Assembly: GCA_015501595.1 (NCBI GenBank) | Contig: JADNRX010000019.1 | Span: 124,001 to 188,000, forward strand | Direction: 5' to 3' | DNA from: Hymenopellis radicata | Taxonomy: Eukaryota; Basidiomycota; Agaricomycetes; Agaricales; Physalacriaceae | DNA length: 64,000 bases | Shown here: positions 33,046 to 44,193 of the stretch, in pieces | Layout: the number at the start of each line of letters is the position of its first letter | How positions within the stretch are numbered: the first letter of the stretch is position 1 | Notes under the pieces: model-generated | Seen by the model: the letters and a program-made list of their open reading frames with translations, nothing else | Database searches by the model: none | What the model was told of the DNA's origin: nothing | Translations under genes and position numbers: made by a program

Positions 33046-34375
33046 ACGCACCAACCATGTCCCTGCGCCTCATGAACGACCCATAATTCAAGAATCCATC
33101 GAAAAGCATAGCGCGGATGATCCGCCTCATGAACGACCCATAATTCAAGAATCCATCGAAAAGCATAGCGCGGATGATCGCGTCCGAATAGAGGATTTAT
33201 ATGGATCCATTTTTTCCCTTCAATAACGAAGAAGCGTCGTAAAAGGAATAATCGAAAGCCATGAAAACCTGCGCCGTCACAGCCCGTGCGTACACTGCCT
33301 GCGGAGATCCTGGGCGAAATATTCGCCGCCTATTGCGACATGCATACCCTGTACGATTGTGGGTTCCTTTTACGATCTCAGTCTTGTTTAAGTTGTTAAA
33401 CGATTCCGTTTCTCGCATGTATGTCAGCGATGGCGCAGGACGGCACTGTCATTCCCGCGTCTGTGGATGGCCTTTCACGTCATCGGGGAGCGACCTATCA
33501 ACGCCAATCTCAGTCAGAAGTGGCTGGATGCTTCTGCGTCCGTGCCGCTTGATCTCACATACGATGTGGATGATACCCTGGACAACCTCCATCTTTTTAT
33601 TGCCAAAATGTCATGATGCGGAACGCTCCAGTTGCAATTCAACCGATACTTGCGCCCTGCCTCTCGGAAGTTCTGCGTCAGCTTGACTGTGCGCCCCAAC
33701 TCACCAAGCTACTTAGCCGTCATGGCCCACATCTGGAACTCCCTTTTCATGCGAGAAATGGACGGGAGTTTTTCTCCGAAATTGTAAGGAGGAGTTCCCG
33801 ATATGGACATGTCCCGCACGGACCTTATGCCGATCGCTGACACGCGATCTTTACTTACACTCATACTACGACTATTGGCTTTGTTACTATCCGTTCTTAC
33901 ACTCGACGGGTCCCCGTGGTCCCATTTGGACTCAATTATATTGCTATTCGTGTTCTCTCGGACCCTCCGGATCTCGACAGTGTATTACGGCTTACAGAAA
34001 TGCCCCTCTGCTTACTCCTCTTACGACCAACTTCGCTCCCCAGATCTGCTCCCGCCTCTATCTCAACAGGTCACCCATTTACACCTGTCCGACCGAAGCT
34101 CGACGCTCGATATCCTTATGTACTTGAGGGATCTGGAGTTCCTTCCCGTTGATTTACGACAAAAGATTGAACCTGGAACAAATGTTCCCAGCACCATGGA
34201 GCAAAACAACGTCCAATCTTGGGTCTCGCGAATGGAATACAATGGTTCTGAATTCATACGAGACTCTGTGTTAGAGCCTCACCCTTCCACGACTCCGATG
34301 TCTCGACATCGATTTTGTTCTATGCCCAACGGACTCACTTCGGGCAATGTTGCGTCCCCTGAGTGCTGAGTAGGC
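33046..34375 (+). pseudogene. Decayed F-box-like gene, relative of the gene at 34801
   Basis: Pieces align in order with the intact gene 1.7 kb downstream but lie in different frames. TNHVPAPHERPIIQESIEKH matches its TNHVTAPHERPLIEASIERY. LPAEILGEIFAAYCDMH (33297-33347) matches LPPEILSDIFAAYCDMH. SQKWLDASASVPLDLTYDV (about 33510-33570) matches DQRWLASAGKLPVELSYHV. LSQQVTHLHLSDRSSTLDIL (about 34060-34120) matches the segment LATQLSHLSLLDFIHPLDVL. Stops and frame changes separate the pieces. An in-frame 57-bp tandem duplication sits near its start. Confidence 0.75.
33067..33180 (+). repeat. Two tandem copies of a 57-bp unit
   Basis: Units 33067-33123 and 33124-33180 read alike apart from one base at the junction. 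Each encodes 19 residues, PPHERPIIQESIEKHSADD in the second copy. The unit is a multiple of three, so it arose by in-frame slippage or unequal exchange. Confidence 0.85.
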
Positions 34376-34800
34376 GCAGCTGGTTGAGCAGCTCCTCGAG
34401 AATCGCGTCACACGGTGCAATTCTCAGAGTGTCGTCAAGTTGGATTCCCTCACTCTCCATCTTCCGGAAGATAACATTCGCGTGGTTGTTCGCAAAGATG
34501 ATCCCTTTCAATATTTGCACGAGGAAGTATCTTATTCAGATTAACGTTGTTCGCGTGTATACATCTTTCTCTCTGTAGTGGCTCGAGTAGCTCATGACAA
34601 AATTTGTACTGCAAGTTTTGAGGAAGACCTAATAGCAACAACGTGACCGTGCCGGCGTTGCCCCTGAATTGGGTTTCGTCGTCGTTCCACGACGTCCATT
34701 AAGCAGCCAACTCACGGTTGTGCCAGACGTCTCTCGGTACAGTTTTGATTCTCGAAGGACCTCAAACATATCATGTTGACTGTTTTGTTAGGCGGTTAAA

Positions 34801-36384
34801 ATGCAGCGAGAGACGCGCTCACGAAAAAAGGAGAAGACGCGTGTCAAGGCTTCGCAGCCTTCGCTGGACGTTTTCTCTCTCTTGAAGACAAATCATGTCA
34901 CGGCCCCTCATGAGCGTCCTCTCATTGAGGCGTCAATCGAGAGGTACCGTCGCGGAATCGAGAGCGCAGAAGAAGAAATCCGACGTCTGTCCAACAAACA
35001 GGCAACATATGAGTTCATCATAGAGGCGCATTACAATCTCCTGCACCCGAGCCCTATGCGCACCTTGCCCCCAGAGATTCTCAGCGATATATTCGCTGCA
35101 TACTGCGACATGCACGGGTTGCCCGATCGCCCAGGTCCTTCTCATATGTCCTGCAACAATCGCACATTTCTCCAATCCCGCATGCACCTATTGCAAATTT
35201 GTCGCCGTTGGCGAGAGGTCGCTTTGTCCACACCACGTCTCTGGAACACTTTTCCTATCATACGAAAGGGTGCGGTGCTTGATCAAAGATGGCTGGCTTC
35301 CGCTGGGAAGCTTCCCGTAGAGCTTTCGTATCACGTCAATGTTCACAAACGCGCTCAGCAACTCTTGTGTGCGTACCTACCACGCTGTGAGACGCTCCAC
35401 TTGCATGTCCCGACCGGCGGCCATGTAGACACCCTGTATCGGATACCCCGCGCCTCGAGGCTCACAACCTTGACATTACAATTCTCTGATAACTGGCACC
35501 ACAGTAGAATTCAACCATGGACAGAGAGTTTACTGCAGAGTGTACCCGAACTCATTTCCCTCACCACGAATTCCCCACCCGAGGTTCTCTCCCCTTTGGC
35601 CACACAGCTCAGCCATCTGTCTTTGCTGGATTTTATTCATCCACTGGATGTTCTTCCATATCTTCAAATTTTGAAGCAGTTGAAATCGCTCCATGTTATC
35701 CTTCTAGCACGAGAGGGCAACAATCATCCTGAACTGGAACCTATCACACACGAACATCTCCAGTCGCTTCATTGCAAGTATGCACATCCTTTCGTTGACG
35801 ATCGGCCCGAGATTCTCTTGGACCATCTCATCCTTCCGCGTCTCCGGCATTTGGATATCAAACCGTCCACGTTCTATCCAGAGCCATTGATAAAACTCTT
35901 CGAGCGCTCGTCCTGTCAAATCAGCACCCTCGCCTTAGACGTCCGCTGGCCTCACCCTCGCCATGAAAATTACAAACTTGCTAAAGCAGGCATAAAGGAT
36001 GGACTAGGAGAGTGTTTAAAATCCCCTCAGGTCGGGAAGCACCTGAAGAAATTCTTCTTTGTTATGAGGGACTTCGATGAAGCTCGAAAGAAGATCCCTG
36101 ATGCTCTTCTTCAGTTGCTATCCGGGACGACGGACCACTTTCCCAAGCTCTCCGAATTGCACCTTCCGTCTTCCTCCAAGCAGGTGCCTCAGATTCTGGA
36201 CCTTCTCAAGAATCGCGCCTCAGACTACCGGGAAAACGGTGTCGCCCAATTGAAGTTGCTCGAAATTCAGTACAAGGATTCAGATGTAGGTTATGGCGAG
36301 CCGCACCTATCTGATCGCGATATTGCCACTGTTAGAAAGACCGGGACAGTAGTTGAGACTAGGATACGCACTGGCAAAATTTAA
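34801..36384 (+). CDS. F-box-like domain protein with leucine-rich C-terminal region
   Basis: A single uninterrupted frame of 527 codons from the ATG at 34801. The basic N-terminus (MQRETRSRKKEKTRVK) is followed by a coiled-coil stretch, ESAEEEIRRLSNKQATYEFI, and then the F-box-like motif MRTLPPEILSDIFAAYC at residues about 85-101, with ICRRWREVALSTPRLWNTF. The remainder is rich in leucine and predicted to form repeats, for example LPRLRHLDIKPSTFYPEPL. Such proteins are expanded in mushrooms and are thought to be substrate adaptors for SCF ubiquitin ligases; no partner is visible here. It converges on the MYND gene with 97 bp between stops. Confidence 0.8.
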   Translation: MQRETRSRKKEKTRVKASQPSLDVFSLLKTNHVTAPHERPLIEASIERYRRGIESAEEEIRRLSNKQATYEFIIEAHYNLLHPSPMRTLPPEILSDIFAAYCDMHGLPDRPGPSHMSCNNRTFLQSRMHLLQICRRWREVALSTPRLWNTFPIIRKGAVLDQRWLASAGKLPVELSYHVNVHKRAQQLLCAYLPRCETLHLHVPTGGHVDTLYRIPRASRLTTLTLQFSDNWHHSRIQPWTESLLQSVPELISLTTNSPPEVLSPLATQLSHLSLLDFIHPLDVLPYLQILKQLKSLHVILLAREGNNHPELEPITHEHLQSLHCKYAHPFVDDRPEILLDHLILPRLRHLDIKPSTFYPEPLIKLFERSSCQISTLALDVRWPHPRHENYKLAKAGIKDGLGECLKSPQVGKHLKKFFFVMRDFDEARKKIPDALLQLLSGTTDHFPKLSELHLPSSSKQVPQILDLLKNRASDYRENGVAQLKLLEIQYKDSDVGYGEPHLSDRDIATVRKTGTVVETRIRTGKI

Positions 36385-36481
36385 ACAAGCATTTAGGGGC
36401 ATTCAAACATAGATTGAATTTCAAACAAAAGTACAGATTCTTACAGAGGCGTTCAAAGTTCATGTTATTAGCGACGCACAG

Positions 36482-38193
36482 CTAATCTTTGAAGACAATC
36501 CTCTTCTCCATATCGAGAGGACCGGCAGCAAGAAAGGCAGCCCAATGCCGCGGGTCCAAATTCGACATGATCGGACTACAAGCATCCACTTTAGCTTATT
36601 CCCGAACAACAACAGAAAGAATCACTCACGGCCTATTATACGGCTCCTCAAGATACACCTCATGCAATTCCAACACCGTCCTCTTCAATTCCTCCACCGG
36701 CGTCTCCCACTCCTTCGCCATCTGTTCCGCAATACAGTCGATATCATATGTCCCCTCCATCCCTTTCGCGACGAAGAACCAGGCGACGTAGTGGCAGACC
36801 ATGGCCACGGCGATCAAGCTGCCCGTCGTCATCGCCGCGTCGCGCACGATGCGGAACATGCTCTGCACGGGCGGGTAGGGAATGTCGATCTGGGTTACGT
36901 TCGCCGAGGCGGGACCCGTGCGGACGACGAGATCGACTTTGGGGTACTTGTTTAGGTATTGAACGTGCTTCATTAGCGCGAAGCTGCGCTTGAAGCCGTC
37001 TTTAGGTGGAGGGACGTTGGGTGATAGAGCGCCGTCTGCCTCACCGTTGGGCGATGAGGGTTCCTGGCCTGGCGGCGTGACTTTTGGGATGGCGGATGCG
37101 ATGGCGGTTTCTAAATTCATCGGTTTCCCACAGATGATCTTGTGGTGCTTCCAGTGGTTTACTTGACACTCTCTATATCGTGCTTGTCAGAAAGAAATGT
37201 GAATAGTAACATGCGTGTACCTGGAGCAATAGGGAATATCACGATCCATACGCTCTTTGCAGCGTTGGCACTGTTGGAAAGACTCGCCAGGTCCCTGCAT
37301 CTTGGGACACCCGGTACATATCACTTCGCGCTTGCTTGCGCGCGCCTTCTGCGCAATTTTATCCTCTTTGATGACCTTCTTGCTCTGCTGTTTCCCTAGA
37401 TTCAATTCTCGCATCTTTTTCAACACCTCCAAAGGTATCCCAGCGGTATCGTCCGGCTCCGGCCCGCCTCGTTGCTTCAAGACTGTGAGTTCCGGAAGCG
37501 GTTCGCCGAGGAATGAGAGGAAAGAGAATTCCAGGACCATATCTACGTGAATGTTTAACTCGGGTGTATTACAGATTTTGCAAAAAACATACATATCAGT
37601 TTCGTCCGGAGAATGATGAGGTATCGCATGCAGATCTTTTCCATTTCTGTACCCGACTTTTCAATCTTGGCCGAGTATCTGTCCCATTCTGCGTGGGGGA
37701 TATAGCGGGGAGTCCCAGGTACCTTGGACAAATCGTCCAAGATGAGAGTCTTGAGAAAGTCCAGGAAAGTCGCGGGCTCGCGACTAAGCTTCTCAAGCCG
37801 TACATAATCGCCACAATACCCTCTCGCATCATTCAGATTCCTGGCCTTTGAGCAGACCGTGGACATTCCAATGAGAACGTGCTTGCGCCGCTCTTGTCTC
37901 GTAGAATTCATCCAGGCTGTTTCCAATCTCTCATAATAGTGCATAGCCCGGACGCCGACGCGATACTGGATTTCGCAGGTAGAGCTGTGCAGAACAGAGT
38001 AGGAGTGGTACATTTCGTCGATCCCAAGGCGCCAGGTGTTCGTGAGGTCAGAAAGGCAGACGCGGGGCGTGATGAGACCCTTTTTCAAAAGGGTCTCCCA
38101 GTCCTGATTCCATTTCTCGGGCGCAGCGAGAGCATGCTGCGTTTTGGGAAGTTCAAATGACATTGCAACGACGGGCATGATGGTAGTAGACAA
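36482..38193 (-). CDS. MYND-type zinc-finger protein
   Basis: The N-terminus, MSTTIMPVVAMSFELPKTQH, is followed by a long helical region including DMYHSYSVLHSSTCE-like text (DEMYHSYSVLHSSTCEIQYR) and GYCGDYVRLEKLSREPATF. The zinc finger spans two exons: CTGCPKMQGPGESFQQCQRC, ERMDRDIPYCSR, then ECQVNHWKHHKIIC, giving the CxxC...CxxC...CxxxC...HxxxC pattern of MYND. A C-terminal domain includes FKRSFALMKHVQYLNKYPKV and IAEQMAKEWETPVEELK. The last exon, after a gtgagt donor, reads MSNLDPRHWAAFLAAGPLD and ends at 36482. MYND fingers bind proline-rich partners; there is no SET domain. The target is unknown. Confidence 0.8.
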
Positions 38194-40510
38194 ATAGAAG
38201 GAATGTCACAGCATCACACAGGTAACAGTCGCGTCAACACGTGGTCATTCTTTTACTCACACACCACAGGCGCTCCGGAGAACTGGCGATGGTTGCAGCG
38301 AAAAAGCTTAACGGTCCAAGGTGCGTCTGAAATCTGGATTGCTTATGGGTAACTGAAAGCATCGTAGGCGCGATCAGGTCCGGCGCCGCCGCAGCCGTTG
38401 TTGCCGCACCTCTCGACGCAGCCGTGCCACGACCAAGCTACCGAGCTTATCAAGTGTTATCTCTGCAGACCTCATTTCCTCCTCAAACATGCTGCCTATT
38501 CGAACACACGGATCGCGTCTTAAATTGTCTCGTTTTGTGCTATAGTACGCGTCCCTCAACCAAGGAATGATCAGAGTTTTCCGAATATTGCTACCATAGT
38601 GTGCCGTAGCAAGCTGCTGGAAGATCTAGAAGCTGCTTGTGCAGCTTGGAGTGGATACAGCGTCGCATTGCGAAGACAGGAAAGTCTGCGGACAGCGATC
38701 AAGTTGACGAGGTAATAACCCCTTCATTACAAGTCATTCCTCGGCTTAAACTTGAATGGATAGGTCATAAGAGAGATCCAGGAATGTTACAGAACAGCTG
38801 TGACCTGGCTAGACGCCGACCCAAGACTCGAGGGCTCTTCCGGCTTTGAACGGCCTCGCAAAACCGGGCTAGTGGCGCATTCTATCCGCCTGTCCAATAC
38901 GTACAAGACGACTGACGCTCGCCTGTGCGGGCCTTGAAAGAGTCTCGTTTTCGCGAAGGCGTACGTGCCCGAAGTGTCGCCCATTTCCCATTTGAGAGGT
39001 TGAACATTGATTGTTTATGCTCAAAGATTCGGAGAGTATCGGTGCATTCTGTCGTGCGGAGGATGTAAATCCGATCGTCTGACATCGATCTCACATTTGT
39101 TCCTACTGGCGCTTTAATTGTGTAATGCAATCCGGGTTGAATGGGCATAGATCTCACCTCTTCTTCCATGGGTTTCAATTGGAGAATCGGCCGTTGCTGA
39201 CGAGCCGTGTTCTCAGCCACAATCACCGTTAGGCCTTAGGAGGGAAGACAATCGTTCCCTCATATAGATTGGATCACTGCCAATCTTGCCGCCGTCGACT
39301 CGTCATTTTAATCCCAATGTCCAGCTCAGTCTCTGACGGTAACTAAATGAAATATTGGCAGATATGGTGCCAAGTTTGTACCGACCGTTTGCCATCCTCA
39401 CAATGATCGTCCATCGGCGTCATATGGCGAGCCACAAAACGAAGTGGAACGACACCTCGGTTCTCCATGAGGAACAATAGCTAGAGGCTGCAGGTGCCAA
39501 ACAAAAGCAGTTCTAACGGCATCAGCGTTCCCAGGTTCCTTTACTCAGCCTCATTGCTAACAAGAGATCATGATCGGACTCTTGGATCCAACAAGAGCAC
39601 AAAGCACATCCCTTGATCATTTCCAAGATCTAGCGAACGTTGAAGGAGGAGAACAAGTTCCTTGGTTGAGACCTGGCTCGATCCACCAATTTGCTCCATT
39701 GTGACGTGACCGTGAGTCCTCTCCCACTCTCGTTAGCTCTCGTTGAACTTACCTCCGATGAACCTGTCGTCAAACCCACACATCGTTCAAAACAATGCCG
39801 CTGTTGTTCTCCAACCTTCCCATACGGCAACAATCACTGTTGTTCTTTGACATGAGAGCGAAGTAAGCGTGGGAGGCGCGCAACACTTAGACCGGAGACT
39901 TAGAGAAGTCGTCATCCTCCATCCTTGATTACTGTGTCCACCAGCCGTCGTTTGTCGACTAACACCCCTTCTACGACTTCACAGGATATGTACGGGAGAG
40001 GTGTGGCGGCGGCAATCCCGTACGACAAACCTGGTACCATCAGCAATTCTATTATTGTATAACTGCTGCTATCAGCTATTGTTCCACATGGAGAACGGAG
40101 CCCTGGTTACGCTTCGGTTTGTGGCTCACCGTGCGATTGGGAATGCGACGGCACACCCACTCTCGGATTCTTAGACTGCGAGTCTACATGGAAATCCACA
40201 GCGTCAGAAGTTCTGGCACTCAGATACTAGGCCTCCTAAACCTGCTCAGCTTGACTGAACGATATGTTTCAAGCATCAAGGAACGCGTCGTCGTGTACTG
40301 CTGGACACACAGTCGCACGACAGCTATTGTTCCATAACAATCAGGATCCGTCGTAAGCGATGGTGTATTGTTCTGCAAGGAGCCGTTCGAGTAAGGTTTG
40401 TGGGTCTCCATCAAGACGAAGCACTGAGGTTAGGCTATTTAACGGGTTCGAGGTCATGATCACTCACATCTATCTTACTTGTTTGTCTCCTTCCCCAGTC
40501 AATTAACACC
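38194..40510. other. Gene-poor interval
   Basis: About 2.3 kb. Short open frames (38374-38559 minus, 38882-39226 minus without an ATG at its beginning, 40119-40337 plus) show no family motif or intron chain. The end holds the promoter of the NTPase gene at 40511. Confidence 0.4.
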
Positions 40511-43500
40511 ATGGACAAGACTTCCCCTGTCACGTCTCCCACCTCCGCCAGCACGTATCAGGATCCTCGGGACTTGGGCGTCGCTGCTGATACAGCGAAT
40601 GCCTCGGAGATTCCCGCTGTCGACGGTGACCCCATTGTCAACCTATTCCACACTCTCCTGGGGCACCTGCCTTCGGGTCGCTTTGAGACGCGACCTGACT
40701 GCAAAGCCTTCATATCAGGGCTTGCTCGAACGCGCGGCCTTGATCTATCGCTAATTCTTGGCATTGGTACGAAACAGCCGGAAGAGGCTGACGACTGTAC
40801 GTGTATCCTAACCTATTCATACGCCCACAGCTGATATTGTCTAGTAATCATGAGGCTTCGAGGGCTTGGAATCACGGATGTGGACTTAGGCCCTGATTCG
40901 ACTGCTGAATATATCTCCAGTCAAGCTGAAGCGAAGTTTGAAGCCTTGCTCTCGAGCATCCGACCTGCTCTCGGGGAACTAGCTTTGGGGAAATTGGGCT
41001 TGATACCATGGACCCTGTATCAACACGGCGGGGAGGTGAATGCCTCTGAAGACACAATCAGACACCTCGACAACCTTGGGCTTCCCCAGACAGGACGCTC
41101 TGGAATTCCAAGTCTTCTCCTACATGGCTTGGGCATCAAGCCTAAGCACGAGACGGTAGACAATTTGCTGAATTTCACTAATGTAGACCACAAGTCAGTT
41201 ATTCTTTCACCGTGTTTTGAATTCTGATGCTGAAATCCATTGCATAGATACTTCATCAATGCGGCGGGTTCGGGCAAAACCCGACTTTGTCTCGAGGCCA
41301 TGTGCAAGAAATATGGCTTCTACTTCACTTGCGCAGATCCGAGGGGTACACTTTCCAACGCCTTTGCGGATGTACGTAAAGCACACGAAATCGGCTCCTA
41401 TGATTTGTCCAATGTCTTCAAGGCATTGGCCGACTCATATATTCCCACTTCCCAACAAAATCTTTCCTTACTCCCAGAACAGTCACTGAATGCAATGGCG
41501 GAAAGATCTCGAATGGAGACCGGAATGAGGAATACAGACAAGGCTAGACGCCTACTCCGTCGTGTCCTTACCGTGCGATTGGTTCTACTCGCCGAGTATC
41601 TCGCCTTGGCTCATACGTATGCGGTGATAGACACCATGGATTCTAGGAGGGCTTGGATGCATCTCCAAGTACAACCACACATTCTTTGCCTCCATAATAG
41701 CGACGACGTCTTCGCGTCCTTGGCCGAAGAGTTACGGAGGGCAAGTGAGACTTATGTGACCAATAGGGCTACTGCGAGTTTGAAGAGGATCGCAACCCTT
41801 CTTCACCCAGACCGTGACCAAGACGTCGAGTTCCTCGATCTGAAGATACCAACGGTCATCGATGAGGCCCAGGAAGGCTTGTTCCAACTGCCCAACGCAT
41901 TCTTGTCTCCTACTGCGAAAGACAAGAGCGGGTACTTTGTTACGAGACCTTTTCTTCGGGAGGTGACTGCCCACTGGAGCACGTTTCATTCAGATCGTTG
42001 CAACGTTCAATTCATTGTTACGGGTACTGGTCTTTCCCTGAACCATCTTCGAGAGAAAATAAACTCTTCGCTTGCCAAGACCGAAGTCTGGAAGGATGCC
42101 GAGTTCATGGAATCATTCCGCTATCGGAAAGAGCAGCGTGCATATCTTCATCGATACCTCCCGTCGAGTCTGCTCAAGTCACCGCATGGGAAAGTTTTGC
42201 TTGCGCGAATATGGTATTGGTTACGGGGAAGGTAGATTTCTACTGTGTGCGCCATACAGCTGTACTCATGCTCATGTCAGGCATCGCTTCACGGCTTCCT
42301 TTGTCCAATATTTGTTGGGTTGCGCAGTGTTCGACGGATATCGGGCAAACGTACTCCTCAATATGTATATATGGGGATTGGCACATTTTCATCCCATGGA
42401 TGCTACGTCTCAGGGATATCCTATGAACCTGCCAGGTATTCCCCACCCGTCACACACTTCCATCGAGTTCGAAAAACTTGGTAAGCTGTTTTGCGAAGTA
42501 GAAGTATTTCGTGTATATTGACATTCATTAGACTCGCGCTGTATCTCAACACTCCGTTTCGTGGTGTATCGCTATGTGCTACGCGGATTAAAGCCTAGTA
42601 GCTTCGAGGATGTCACTGAATCCTTGCTCAGAGTTGGTTTGGGTCAACTCGTTGGACTGGCCGAAAAGTCTTCCAAAGTAGAGATCTACGAACCGTTGAT
42701 CTTCATGGCCGCATTTACCTGGTTGAACAAGTTAGCACATCGCCGGGTAAGCGCGGATCCAGGGGAATCCTTTTTCGTAGAACCTCTCTTTTGCTTCATA
42801 ACCGACCATCTCAAAGTACATGCGCCTGGGTGGAACATGTTTGAGAATCTGTTGGCATACTACTTCTCTCAGGTCTTCTCTGCATCGACTCAATCTAGGC
42901 TTTCGGAAGTCTTCACCTTCCCTCGCGCTGATACGTCGCGCAATGGAAAACGAGTGCATAGTCCGCCATCTGAGGCCGAACTTGAGCTTGGCTCTTGTCG
43001 TGCCACGCTAGTGTCGTTTTACTCCAGAAAAGGCATTCATCTTGAAGGATCCTTCGATTACCCCCCAACTCCGACCCGTGCGGGAGAAACTCCGGGATAT
43101 CCGGGGACAATTGGCGTCAGTGCAAAGGATTCGGTTCATGTTTTCAAATCACCAACGATTCTCCGGCACAAAACGAAATCACCTGCTTCTATTCTCTTTC
43201 CTGGGATTTACATGGGCCCCGACCTTCTCTTTATGCTGAGACTCGAAAACGAGGGACATGCTTCGACATACCTTTGGGTCGCAGTCCAAGCCAAACTTCG
43301 AACGGCTGCGTCGGTCAGCGGACGCGAACTGCTTGAGGCTATCGACTCTGTAACGCCAAAGAACTTCTTCACGGTAGGTTATATTCTTGGACAGTATATC
43401 TCTGAAAGGCTAACATTGGTCTTACTAGTCACGAAAAAACAATTCCGCAAAAAAGGACGCCAGAAAACAAGAAGATGTGAGAGTTCTCTTTTCACGATGC

Positions 43501-44006
43501 GTTTAGTGTGCTCATGAAGACGTACATCATAGAAGTTTGCAGAGCATATGTTGGAGCATGGGTTCAACGAAAAAACCTTGAGCGCATTGGAGGATGGCCT
43601 ACCCAAAGGGAAGGCTACGCCGAACGCGGGAACATACTCTCTTTTGCGGGTAGTGGCCCAATTCCCACGTCTTCTAAATCTCAAAAGTGTTTTCGACCGT
43701 GACGAGGACTCCAAGCATCCTCTGGTCAGCCTGGACACCGAGAACCTGGAACGTACTACGCAGCAGCAATTCCCTCCTTATGCTTTACGAAGACTGCAAA
43801 GGGAAGCCTTGAAGAGAAGCAGAAAAGATGACGAGACACCAGATGAGTCGGAGGAATCCGATGATGACTCCGAAGTCGACCTGGATATTCATGATGTGGG
43901 GGTGGTAGACTCCGATAACGAGAGACCGAGGAAAAGGATGAGGCAGGATAACGAAGAAGACACAGCCGAAGGCGACGAATCCGAAGGTGACGAATCCGAC
44001 GCTTGA
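40511..44006 (+). CDS. Crinkler-type P-loop NTPase with C-terminal PD-(D/E)xK-like region
   Basis: A protein of about 1,060 residues over seven exons. A Ser/Thr-rich N-terminus (MDKTSPVTSPTSASTYQ) and LFHTLLGHLPSGRF precede the NTPase core: RYFINAAGSGKTRLCLEAM or KYFINAAGSGKT depending on the splice (Walker A), GFYFTCADPRGTLSNAF, IPTVIDEAQ (Walker B) and VQFIVTGTGLS. A long helical region has HRFTASFVQYLLGCAVF and KVEIYEPLIFMAAFTWL. Near the end lie GPDLLFMLRLE and, 20 residues on, WVAVQAKL, a PD...QxK arrangement like restriction-type nucleases. The tail holds a Lys/Arg cluster (RPRKRMRQ) amid Asp/Glu runs, suggesting nuclear targeting. The plan matches transposon-derived NTPase-nuclease (CR/Crinkler) proteins, without a ubiquitin-like header. 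It converges on a diverged relative at 44194. Confidence 0.7.
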
Positions 44007-44193
44007 CGACGATGGCCTACGTATTTGCTACGTATGATACCAGTCAGAGTAATCTGAATCGATGGGCATTCAATTTACTGGCATAATGCAGCCAGACTGT
44101 TCGAAGTTACTGTCTGATTCACGTCCTGCGTTGCCTCATTTCTAGACAACATATAAATGTTGAGAAACTTTGTTACAATGACTAGCGACAAGC

